Origin: a virus
Reading direction: 5' to 3' (one strand)
Virus record (IMG/VR): IMGVR_UViG_3300028388_004445
Span: 1-36,891 of that record
DNA length: 36,891 bases
The notes under the pieces are model-generated. The model was not told the origin of the DNA and did not search any database. It worked only from the letters and a program-made list of their open reading frames with translations. Positions 31,933 to 36,891 of this stretch are shown here, in pieces. The first letter of the stretch is position 1; each line of letters begins with the position of its first letter. The position numbers and the translations under genes were made by a program.

Positions 31933-32817
31933 ATGACCGAGTTTTGCCATATCACTCCGACGGAGTATCTTGATCTATTTGCACACAACAGATCACACCA
32001 TCTTTCTCTCGCACATCTTATTGAACAAGATCCGGTTTATGCGAACTGGTATAAAAATAATGCTGAGAGAAATCCTGATTCAGTGAACATAATGGACAAT
32101 AGTGCATTTGAAATGTACAAGCAGGGACGAGATATGTACCCTGCACACAAGCTATTGGAAATGGCGACTAAGGTAGATGCTGATTATGTGGTGCTATCTG
32201 ATTACCCATCGCAAGAATCGATGCATACAATTGAGGCAGCTTATTTGTTAGCACCTGAAATTAGGCGTAACGGCTTTGGTACATTTTTCGTTCCTCAGTC
32301 GGAAGTTGGTGACTTAGAAGATTTGATCTTTGCGTTTAAGTGGGCTGCAGAGAGTCCTTTGATTGATTATGTTGGTGTTTCCATCCTCGCTGTGCCAAAT
32401 GCATATGGCGTTGAACGTGGTAATAAACTACAACGATTCCTTAGCAGATGGTGGTTTATGAACGAATTGAATAAGAGAGGGGTTCTAAAACACCTAAAAG
32501 CGCGAGGTAAGAAGATCCATTTTCTTGGTATGGTTGATGGGCCAAACGAGATTGCGCTGGTAAAAGATTATCTGTGGGCGATTGATACGTGGGACAGTAG
32601 TGCAGCTGTATGGGCAGGTATCAACGACATTGAGTTTGATCAATCACCATCAGGACTAGTTGACGGCAAGTACGAAGTTGAGGTAGACTTTAATCACAAT
32701 ACCGCGACGTTAAATCAAATGGCAAAGGCGATGAAGAACTGCTTTTATATTGACCAACTGATTGAAAGCATTCAAGGGTTTAATGCCATAGAGATCAACC
32801 TTGATCCATGGCGGTGA
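31933..32817 (+). CDS. dpdA: DpdA-like DNA 7-deazaguanine transglycosylase (TGT fold)
   Basis: 294 residues. The motif order matches phage DpdA proteins: MDNSAFEM (Asp55-Glu60), the active-site-type segment VVLSDYPSQES with Asp90, YVGVSILAVP (about 146-155), IHFLGM (195-200) and DTWDSSAAVW (218-227), the second candidate catalytic Asp region. DpdA swaps guanine in DNA for preQ0-type bases, as TGT does in tRNA. The zinc-binding cysteines of TGT are absent, as in phage DpdA. The precursor genes queD, queE and folE are 6 kb upstream. I am fairly sure of the superfamily; tRNA as substrate is the alternative. Confidence 0.72.
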   Translation: MTEFCHITPTEYLDLFAHNRSHHLSLAHLIEQDPVYANWYKNNAERNPDSVNIMDNSAFEMYKQGRDMYPAHKLLEMATKVDADYVVLSDYPSQESMHTIEAAYLLAPEIRRNGFGTFFVPQSEVGDLEDLIFAFKWAAESPLIDYVGVSILAVPNAYGVERGNKLQRFLSRWWFMNELNKRGVLKHLKARGKKIHFLGMVDGPNEIALVKDYLWAIDTWDSSAAVWAGINDIEFDQSPSGLVDGKYEVEVDFNHNTATLNQMAKAMKNCFYIDQLIESIQGFNAIEINLDPWR

Positions 32818-32855
32818 CTGGCTGACAATTGGCCAAGGTATAAGGAGAGTTTTTG

Positions 32856-33176
32856 ATGATGATGTATGACAAAAATGATGATTTGACCCCCAATTACAAG
32901 TATTTTGAGGATCTGGCGCTAGAAGAGATTCAGCAATATATTAATGAGACGTATGATCAGCATTATGTTGGTGATGGTGAAATTCAAACCGTTGATTTTT
33001 GGCAATCGCTTGGCAGCTTAGATACTACTGCGCGAGATACCGCAATCAAGTACTTGGCACGATATGGTAAAAAAGATGGGCGTAATCGTAGAGATCTGTT
33101 AAAGGCTGTTCATTATATTATTCTAATAATGTATGCTGACGATCTAAAAACCAAACAACAGGACGATTTTTTATGA
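32856..33176 (+). CDS. DUF3310-like protein
   Basis: 106 residues. Of several ATG codons in a row, 32856 is six bases after AAGGAGAG. The C-terminal half ARDTAIKYLARYGKKDGRNR then RDLLKAVHYI has the DUF3310 layout (A-x-K-Y-x-x-R-x-G-K-K... DLxKAxxYL), a small family common in phages next to nucleotide-metabolism genes, function unknown. It overlaps the dCTP deaminase-like gene by four bases (ATGA). Confidence 0.62.
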   Translation: MMMYDKNDDLTPNYKYFEDLALEEIQQYINETYDQHYVGDGEIQTVDFWQSLGSLDTTARDTAIKYLARYGKKDGRNRRDLLKAVHYIILIMYADDLKTKQQDDFL

Positions 33177-33670
33177 GTATGAAGCACATTGTACACAGCA
33201 ACTCGTCGTCAAACCTAACTGCGGTTAAAGACAAGGACATTCAGCCTAATGCTGTTGACCTGCGTCTTGGTAAGGTGTTTGAGATACTCGACAACGATTT
33301 TATTATCGATGAGCAGCGCAAAGTTCACCGCGGGTCCGACGAAATTCCAGTTTTTGAAGATGGTTATTACTACCTATATCCTGGTCACTATGAAGTGATT
33401 ATGGAAAATGAGATCGAGGTTGGAGATCAAGAGGCGGGTTTTGTGATTACTCGCAGCACTCTAAACCGTAATGGTGTATTCTTAACGTCTGGATTGTATG
33501 ATACTGGATACAGTGGTGTGATGGCTGCTGTGATGCACGTGACGTGTGGCCGCGCAATAATCAAGCCTGGTACGCGAATAGGCCAGTACCTATGCTTTGA
33601 TGCACAAGCAATTCACCACTATAATGGTGACTACGGACACGGAAAAGATCATGATAAAAAGTATCGTTGA
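33173..33670 (+). CDS. dcd: dCTP deaminase / dUTPase family protein
   Basis: 165 residues. IQPNAVDLRLG (24-34), the RSxLxRxG motif as ITRSTLNRNGVFLTSG, LYDTGYSGVM and PGTRIGQYLCF are the conserved strands of the trimeric dCTP deaminase/dUTPase fold. The early IQPNAVDLRLG is typical of dCTP deaminase. Product dUTP or dUMP would feed ThyX. Short compared with E. coli Dcd (193). Deaminase or bifunctional activity cannot be told apart by eye. Confidence 0.85.
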   Translation: MSMKHIVHSNSSSNLTAVKDKDIQPNAVDLRLGKVFEILDNDFIIDEQRKVHRGSDEIPVFEDGYYYLYPGHYEVIMENEIEVGDQEAGFVITRSTLNRNGVFLTSGLYDTGYSGVMAAVMHVTCGRAIIKPGTRIGQYLCFDAQAIHHYNGDYGHGKDHDKKYR

Positions 33671-33695
33671 TTATAGTACTATTAGCATTGATAAT
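33667..33695 (+). promoter_or_regulatory. Putative promoter
   Basis: TTGATT, 17-base spacer, GATAAT (33690-33695), with a palindrome covering the -10. The ribosome site TAGGAGAG follows for the gene at 33726. Confidence 0.62.
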
Positions 33696-33702
33696 TATCA
33701 AT
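33687..33702 (+). repeat. 16-base palindrome ATTGATAATTATCAAT
   Basis: Perfect palindrome whose left half contains the -10 hexamer of the promoter at 33667. A protein bound here would block transcription, so it is a candidate operator. Confidence 0.68.
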
Positions 33703-33725
33703 AGTCTATTAGGAGAGCATATATT

Positions 33726-33944
33726 ATGAGCAACCAACGTCAACGTTCAACGTATCGTGCAGCTTCATCGGACAGCCTTGCTGACATGAAGCTACGTGAC
33801 TTTTTTCGCGAAGCTGCGGGGATTCTCAATCAAGCAGGAGAAGAAGATGCTGCGTTCTACTTTGAGCAAGTGGTCGATCATCTTAATCAAGGCAAGCCTT
33901 TGCCGCAAGACTATACAGCGCTTAGCCGAATGTTTGGTGTTTAA
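33726..33944 (+). CDS. Small helical hypothetical protein
   Basis: 72 residues, basic N-terminus (SNQRQRSTYR), then amphipathic helices (LRDFFREAAGILNQAGEEDAAFYFEQVVDHL). It has a TAGGAGAG ribosome site and a promoter with a palindromic operator-like site. Its stop overlaps by two bases the stop of the convergent gene on the other strand. Not recognised. Confidence 0.66.
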   Translation: MSNQRQRSTYRAASSDSLADMKLRDFFREAAGILNQAGEEDAAFYFEQVVDHLNQGKPLPQDYTALSRMFGV

Positions 33945-34243
33945 TATGGACCGCCACTATGGTCATTGCGCGACATGTAAGCCTGCGCGCCAAAAAAGAA
34001 TCCAACAATAGACGCCATTGCTAAAAAGAACGTGCTCAGCACGCCATCTAGTACTGCTATTCTTTCTACGGGAATCCATGGACCTACAAGAACGATAACT
34101 GTAATAACGGCCGCAAGTAGCGCTATCCACGCCATTCTGCGTTGGGAGTCTGCCTTGCGGTCTTTATTTTCTAACTCTATTAATCGAGCTTCTTGGTCAG
34201 ATACCAATCCATCACGGTTCAAGTCATATGGTGATTTTGCCAT
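33941..34243 (-). CDS. EF-hand membrane protein
   Basis: 100 residues on the minus strand if started at ATG complementary to 34241-34243; a longer in-frame start exists at 34258 with no better ribosome site. Residues 7-18 (DLNRDGLVSDQE) are a textbook EF-hand calcium loop (Asp7, Asn9, Asp11, Gly12, Ser15, Glu18). A charged helix follows, then two membrane helices (WIALLAAVITVIVLVGPWI and FFLAMASIVGFFFGAQAYM). I recall similar EF-hand plus two-helix proteins in other phages, unnamed. Possible holin-type or membrane sensor role is inference. Confidence 0.7.
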   Translation of the reverse strand: MAKSPYDLNRDGLVSDQEARLIELENKDRKADSQRRMAWIALLAAVITVIVLVGPWIPVERIAVLDGVLSTFFLAMASIVGFFFGAQAYMSRNDHSGGPY

Positions 34244-34280
34244 CTTTATTATTCTCATTATTTGGACAACTGCCGATATT

Positions 34281-34288
34281 TATAAATT
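34281..34288 (+). promoter_or_regulatory. Possible late promoter TATAAATT
   Basis: One mismatch to TATAAATA, 60 bases before the muramidase-like gene. Confidence 0.4.
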
Positions 34289-34347
34289 TTGGTATTGGTA
34301 AATACATATCGGTAATCGCTGTAATTGGGCAACTATCGGGGCATCAA

Positions 34348-34878
34348 ATGAACAATATACACAGTCCACAGCAACTAGCTAACGATCAGCAATGGCAGCA
34401 AAAGCTAGAAGAAGTTGTTATTAAGTATGGTATTGAGGAATCCGACATTTATGATATCATATACGGTGAAACAGTACCTAAGTGGAATTTTGCATCATAT
34501 AACGCTGGTTCAAAGGCTGCAGGCGCATTTCAGTTTATACCGGTGACGATACAAACACTTAACAAGCGTTATGATATGAAATTAAATGTTAGTAAAATTT
34601 TAAAAATGACTCCCGCGCAGCAGCTGGATCTGTACGATAAGTATCTACAACTTTGGAATTATGATGGCACTGTCGCTCTAGGGTTTATGCAAGCCGCTCC
34701 AGGAAAATTCTACAAATTAAAGCGACAAGGTGTTGATATTACTCCAGATCTTGTTGTATATTCAAAAGGATCTCGCGCATGGCGAGCAAATCCTGGATGG
34801 AGACTAAACGGTGACGGAGATGCAACAATCGAATCAATCAACCAATACTACGCAAGCAAACGAAGACAATATTCCTGA
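34348..34878 (+). CDS. Lysozyme-like (lytic transglycosylase fold) protein
   Basis: 176 residues from ATG 34348 (CGGGGC upstream); the frame is open 120 bases further upstream, but that part is hydrophobic read-through over the promoter. YGETVPKWN (catalytic-type Glu41), then NAGSKAAGAFQFIPVT (52-67), then KMTPAQQLDLYDKYL match SLT-type muramidases: E, then GxxQFxPxT, then a helix with Q. The C-terminus has GSRAWRANPGWRLNGDGDAT, which I recall in phage virion proteins. Candidate endolysin or virion-associated peptidoglycan hydrolase. No signal peptide in the short form. Confidence 0.66.
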   Translation: MNNIHSPQQLANDQQWQQKLEEVVIKYGIEESDIYDIIYGETVPKWNFASYNAGSKAAGAFQFIPVTIQTLNKRYDMKLNVSKILKMTPAQQLDLYDKYLQLWNYDGTVALGFMQAAPGKFYKLKRQGVDITPDLVVYSKGSRAWRANPGWRLNGDGDATIESINQYYASKRRQYS

Positions 34879-35026
34879 GTTTCTTGAGATTTGGTTAAAC
34901 GTAATTGGCGTTATTAAGCCAAAACGAAAGTCTCTGCACGCACCGATTAAGCATCCAAAGACAAAACAACCAATAGTATCACAAGGATGGAAACCAAGTT
35001 ATGACGGAGAGCAACCGCCATTCTAA
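34811..35026 (+). CDS. Small hypothetical protein overlapping muramidase gene
   Basis: 71 residues from GTG 34811 (GGAG nine bases upstream), overlapping the previous gene by 68 bases in another frame; ATG 34820 is an alternative. The polar N-terminus (QQSNQSTNTTQ) lies in the overlap. The unique part EFLEIWLNVIGVIKPKRKSLHAP is helical, then basic. It overlaps the DUF1289 gene by 26 bases. Not recognised. Confidence 0.5.
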   Translation: MTEMQQSNQSTNTTQANEDNIPEFLEIWLNVIGVIKPKRKSLHAPIKHPKTKQPIVSQGWKPSYDGEQPPF

Positions 35027-35210
35027 TAGTTACGTAACGCCATGTATTAGCGTGTGCAGAGTAGATCCATATACAAAACACTGCCATGGATGTGGTAGGT
35101 CACTGGATCAAATTCGTGATTGGACAAATTATACCGATCAGCAGCGAATGGAAATTATGAAGGCTTTGGGTTACGGAAAACGTAAGAAAAAGCTGAGTAA
35201 AGATAAATAA
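35001..35210 (+). CDS. DUF1289 family zinc/Fe-S-like small protein
   Basis: 69 residues with PCISVCRVDPYTKHCHGCGRS (Cys15, Cys19, Cys28, Cys31) followed by LDQIRDWTNYTDQQRMEIM. This is the DUF1289 signature (PCxxxCxxDxxxxxCxGCgRtldEIxxW) found in many Alpha- and Gammaproteobacteria. Its function is unknown; four cysteines suggest metal binding. The basic C-terminal tail KRKKKLSKDK is not typical. It is probably host-derived. Confidence 0.82.
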   Translation: MTESNRHSNSYVTPCISVCRVDPYTKHCHGCGRSLDQIRDWTNYTDQQRMEIMKALGYGKRKKKLSKDK

Positions 35211-35240
35211 ACAGTTTACTGTTGAGCCGATATAGGCTAT

Positions 35241-35274
35241 GTAGACGAGGGTGCGATTCCCTCCTGGTCCACCA
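35241..35274 (+). repeat. 34-bp duplicate of tmRNA acceptor 3' end
   Basis: Identical to 35543-35576: GTAGAC, T-arm GAGGG-TGCGATT-CCCTC, acceptor strand CTGGTCC and ACCA. No pairing 5' acceptor strand lies within tRNA distance upstream, so it is not a tRNA. A small AGCC/GGCT hairpin precedes it. It would need the coding piece of the tmRNA to pair with. Confidence 0.88.
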
Positions 35275-35287
35275 AAAGGAAACTAAA

Positions 35288-35422
35288 ATGAAACTAAGTG
35301 AAGCAGAACGTATTGTAGCACAAGTTATCACAAACAAATTGAAGGTAACTGGTAGTGCTAAATGGGCTAAAATTCTAGCACCTGAAATCGTCAAAGCACT
35401 CAGTGATGCGATGAAAAAATAG
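35288..35422 (+). CDS. Small helical hypothetical protein between tmRNA repeats
   Basis: 44 residues from ATG 35288 (AAGGAAAC upstream). The frame is open upstream through the tmRNA-like repeat, but that part is RNA-like. Amphipathic helices (LSEAERIVAQVITNKL, then KWAKILAPEIVKALSDAMKK). It lies in the 268 bases between the two acceptor copies. Not recognised. Confidence 0.52.
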   Translation: MKLSEAERIVAQVITNKLKVTGSAKWAKILAPEIVKALSDAMKK

Positions 35423-35444
35423 CTTCTTTTTTCTGGAGGCGAAA

Positions 35445-35510
35445 ATGTGGTGTGTGGGAAGACAAAATCATTTTGTGGTTGACATAACGAGTAACCTAGG
35501 CTATAAATAG
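35445..35510 (+). CDS. Possible tiny peptide gene
   Basis: 21 codons with a strong GGAGG ribosome site ten bases before the ATG, ending within the -10 region of the tmRNA promoter. It has no recognisable features (MWCVGRQNHFVV...). Listed because of the ribosome site; it may be chance. Confidence 0.28.
   Translation: MWCVGRQNHFVVDITSNLGYK
35479..35507 (+). promoter_or_regulatory. Promoter of tmRNA gene (sigma70, overlaps late box)
   Basis: TTGACA, 17-base spacer, TATAAA; the -10 is part of TATAAATA (35502-35509), the gp55 late box. Start expected near 35514. The tmRNA could be made both early and late. Confidence 0.83.
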
Positions 35511-35513
35511 TTT

Positions 35514-35817
35514 TGTAATCGATGAAGCGATGTGACGACGGAGTAGACGAGGGTGCGATTCCCTCCTGGTCCACCATAGATACACTGTGGTGCGTTATAC
35601 CAGCGTAAGCAGGATATCCTGTAGAGGTAGAAAGCAGTGTATCTTTGATGGGCCAGAATAGGATCGATACACGACCGAAGCAGAGTGGAGATTACCGTGT
35701 TGACCTACGTTATTCGGTCAAAACAACTAACTGCAAACACAAATGCAGCACCTCGTGCTTACGCTCTAGCAGCGTAAGTTACATGGGCCCGCCGAGAGCC
35801 TGGAAACAGAATCTCGG
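35514..35817 (+). ncRNA. ssrA: Circularly permuted (two-piece) tmRNA
   Basis: Acceptor piece first, then intervening segment, then coding piece. The acceptor piece (about 35514-35576) ends in T-arm GAGGG-TGCGATT-CCCTC, CTGGTCC, A and CCA. The coding piece starts at GGGCCAG (35650), pairing with CTGGTCC over 7 bp including G3-U70, the alanine identity pair. It then has a GGATCGA D-loop. The tag frame starts at GCA 35733, nucleotide 84 of the piece (about 90 in E. coli): ANTNAAPRAYALAA, then TAA. The intervening segment closes with AGATACACTG (35578) / CAGTGTATCT (35635), a 10-bp stem. GTAATC (35515) can pair with GATTAC (35690), a candidate for helix 2. The T-loop has G instead of the usual U55. 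It has its own promoter and terminator. Tag, acceptor stem and order agree, so the call is strong; pseudoknots are not resolved. Confidence 0.9.
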
Positions 35818-35823
35818 TTTTTT
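35792..35823 (+). terminator. Terminator of tmRNA gene
   Basis: CCGAGA (35792-35797) / TCTCGG (35812-35817), 14-base loop, then TTTTTT. Confidence 0.86.
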
Positions 35824-35847
35824 ATTTAACAACTCAAGGATGATGAA

Positions 35848-36180
35848 ATGAAAAGTGTAATTTTCGCGGCCGCTATGGCCATTGGTGCAACTTCTGCAGC
35901 ACATGCAGGTGAATGGGCCATGCTTGGAGAAACTGAATATGCAGTTGAAGCAGATGTTTTTTCTCTTGAAGCTGGTGCAGAGTATGCGTGGGACAAATTC
36001 CGCGTCACGGGCATGCTGAACATGGATAACGATACTATCAGCGATGAATTCGATTTCACTGGAGCTGATGTTGAGTTTGGATATCAGCTATCTGAAAACA
36101 TTGAAGCATATGCTCGCGTTGAACTTGATGATGGCTTGGAATATTCCGACGTTGTTATTGGAGCTACTTTCCGCTTCTAA
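35848..36180 (+). CDS. Small outer-membrane beta-barrel protein
   Basis: 110 residues. Sec signal peptide KSVIFAAAMAIGATSAAHA with cleavage likely after residue 20 (AHA-GEW). The mature part of about 90 residues alternates hydrophobic and polar residues (VFSLEAGAEYAWDKFRVTGML, FDFTGADVEFGYQLS, IEAYARVELDD, VVIGATFRF) and ends in Phe, the usual BAM-recognised C-terminus. AAGGA is the ribosome site. It lies right behind the tmRNA terminator. A change of the cell surface, for example superinfection exclusion, is an inference. Confidence 0.72.
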   Translation: MKSVIFAAAMAIGATSAAHAGEWAMLGETEYAVEADVFSLEAGAEYAWDKFRVTGMLNMDNDTISDEFDFTGADVEFGYQLSENIEAYARVELDDGLEYSDVVIGATFRF

Positions 36181-36222
36181 TACAATCTCTTACTGTATCG
36201 GGTGACGCCGTAATACGTCCGC

Positions 36223-36248
36223 ACGGGGCCATGGTTAGCCCCGTTTTT
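36223..36248 (+). terminator. Intrinsic terminator
   Basis: ACGGGGC (36223-36229) / GCCCCGT (36238-36244), loop CATGGTTA, then TTTT and a further T-rich run. Ends the beta-barrel transcript. Confidence 0.87.
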
Positions 36249-36261
36249 CTATTTTTTAGTG

Positions 36262-36304
36262 TTGACTTCATCTCTACTAATGGTTATATTGATAATGTAA
36301 GCAA
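36262..36304 (+). promoter_or_regulatory. Early promoter with TGTAAGCAA leader
   Basis: TTGACT, 17-base spacer, TATATT (36285-36290), five bases, TGTAAGCAA (36296-36304). A leader of about 60 bases precedes the coding start. Confidence 0.87.
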
Positions 36305-36362
36305 ACAAGATGGGGCTCCTGCCCAAAGGCAAGTATGCCGACGTCAAGATGGAGGAAGTTTA

Positions 36363-36695
36363 ATGGCTTTGTTTACCCGCACTGAATTTAACACCCTGAT
36401 TGAGCGCGAAGACGAGGTAGGTATGCACGCAATTGGTCGCGCTCTGGTTCACCTGTTTAACCGTCAGACCGAAGATGAAAAGGAGATCGCAACCACGAAG
36501 CACCATAACATGAAGGGCTTCACTGGGGCTGATGGTCGTCGTGGTGTGATTACTGCGAAGTATTACCTCAAGCATCGTAAGCTGCTTGACTGGCAGATCG
36601 AGTACTGGCTTGAGCGTAACCGTCGTGGTACGACTCGTCTTGGCAAGTACTACCGTCAGATCGCTGAGGAAGCGAAGAGAAAGGCTGCAAAATAA
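36363..36695 (+). CDS. Conserved phage hypothetical protein, early
   Basis: 110 residues from ATG 36363 with GGAGG eight bases upstream. An in-frame ATG at 36231 lies inside the terminator and is rejected. MHAIGRALVHLFNRQTEDEK, GFTGADGRRGVITAKYYLKH, LLDWQIEYW and LGKYYRQIAEEA are segments I recall from small proteins in many unrelated phages; function unknown. Strongly basic. Expressed from the promoter at 36262. Confidence 0.75.
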   Translation: MALFTRTEFNTLIEREDEVGMHAIGRALVHLFNRQTEDEKEIATTKHHNMKGFTGADGRRGVITAKYYLKHRKLLDWQIEYWLERNRRGTTRLGKYYRQIAEEAKRKAAK

Positions 36696-36708
36696 AAATA
36701 AAAAGCTG

Positions 36709-36737
36709 TTGACTTTAGGCCGACAAGACACTATATT
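36709..36737 (+). promoter_or_regulatory. Early promoter, no TGTAAGCAA element
   Basis: TTGACT, 17-base spacer, TATATT (36732-36737), with an AAAGGAG ribosome site before the next gene. Confidence 0.85.
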
Positions 36738-36768
36738 AATATTATAGGACGAACAAAGGAGCCACGAC

Positions 36769-36891
36769 ATGACCTTTAGCTACGACGAAAACATCTTTTC
36801 TGACCTCCACAAGGACGCGTATGGTTTCCGTCCGCGCAACCACGAGTTCTACACTGCTGCGCCTGAGCGCAAGCAGGAGATCTGGGACGCC
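36769..36891 (+). CDS. Conserved phage hypothetical protein, 3' end cut by window
   Basis: 41 codons visible from ATG 36769 to the window end. SDLHKDAYGFRPR (about residues 11-23), followed by a helix containing ERKQEIWD, is a segment seen in early proteins of many phages, function unknown to me. AAAGGAG lies upstream and it has its own early promoter. GC-rich with few rare codons. Confidence 0.7.
   Translation, partial: MTFSYDENIFSDLHKDAYGFRPRNHEFYTAAPERKQEIWDA

Noticed and set aside
34228-34347. Hydrophobic N-terminal extension (possible signal anchor) of the muramidase-like protein
   Set aside because: It would overlap the divergent EF-hand gene start and the late-type box and has no ribosome site; ATG 34348 is better, although a signal-anchor form cannot be fully excluded.
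35200-35274. A tRNA gene ending at CCA 35274
   Set aside because: T-arm and CCA look right, but no GGACCAG-like 5' acceptor strand, D-arm or anticodon arm exists within 90 bases upstream; it is a copy of the tmRNA end.
36231-36362. N-terminal extension of the 36363 gene
   Set aside because: The in-frame ATG at 36231 is in the terminator loop and upstream of the promoter at 36262; the ATG at 36363 has a GGAGG site.

Overview
This window is a piece of a T4-superfamily myovirus genome whose host is probably an alphaproteobacterium. The T4-type core is clear: head genes (gp67-like, gp21, gp22, gp23), uvsY-uvsW, late sigma factor gp55, gp47-gp46 nuclease, clamp and clamp loader gp45-gp44-gp62, RegA, DNA polymerase gp43, UvsX and helicase gp41. 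The host inference rests on a circularly permuted two-piece tmRNA gene, an LapG/BTLCP-type periplasmic cysteine protease, DUF1289 and DUF3563 small proteins, and an outer-membrane beta-barrel protein. These elements are typical of Proteobacteria, and permuted tmRNA is standard in Alphaproteobacteria (it also occurs in some cyanobacteria and betaproteobacteria). Nearly every gene is on the + strand and packed with overlapping start and stop codons.

Layout. 1-6.4 kb is the late head module: a phage GroEL homologue (5' end outside the window), prohead core protein, protease, scaffold and major capsid protein, then a strong terminator, a TATAAATA late promoter and a lectin-like adhesin or decoration protein. 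6.36-6.75 kb is a small minus-strand island with its own sigma70-type promoter. 6.8-24 kb holds a tail-tube-like gene and the replication, recombination and late-transcription core. It includes a primase-like AEP-fold candidate between gp43 and uvsX. 24-27.3 kb is a nucleotide-metabolism operon: thyX, two small genes, then queD-queE-folE, which would make 7-deazaguanine precursors from GTP.

27.3-36.9 kb is an accessory region of small early genes, with its own family of TTGAC(A/T)-N17-TATATT promoters, several followed at fixed spacing by TGTAAGCAA. It contains the BTLCP protease, a PD-(D/E)XK-like nuclease candidate, a T-fold protein, two possible packaged head proteins behind a late promoter, a tandem-duplicated membrane protein, a DpdA-like (TGT-fold) protein that would use the queDE/folE product to modify DNA, a dCTP deaminase/dUTPase-family enzyme, an EF-hand membrane protein, a muramidase-like protein, the tmRNA gene with a duplicated 34-bp acceptor end, and a small beta-barrel protein.

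How the parts fit. GroEL would help fold the head proteins. gp55 would direct late transcription from TATAAATA boxes. ThyX and the dCTP deaminase feed dTTP synthesis. FolE, QueD, QueE and DpdA form a nearly complete 7-deazaguanine DNA-modification route (no QueC seen here). The tmRNA would tag or rescue translation during infection. The most noteworthy items are the phage-encoded permuted tmRNA (alanine identity G3-U70 pair, tag ANTNAAPRAYALAA), its duplicated acceptor segment, and the 7-deazaguanine pathway.
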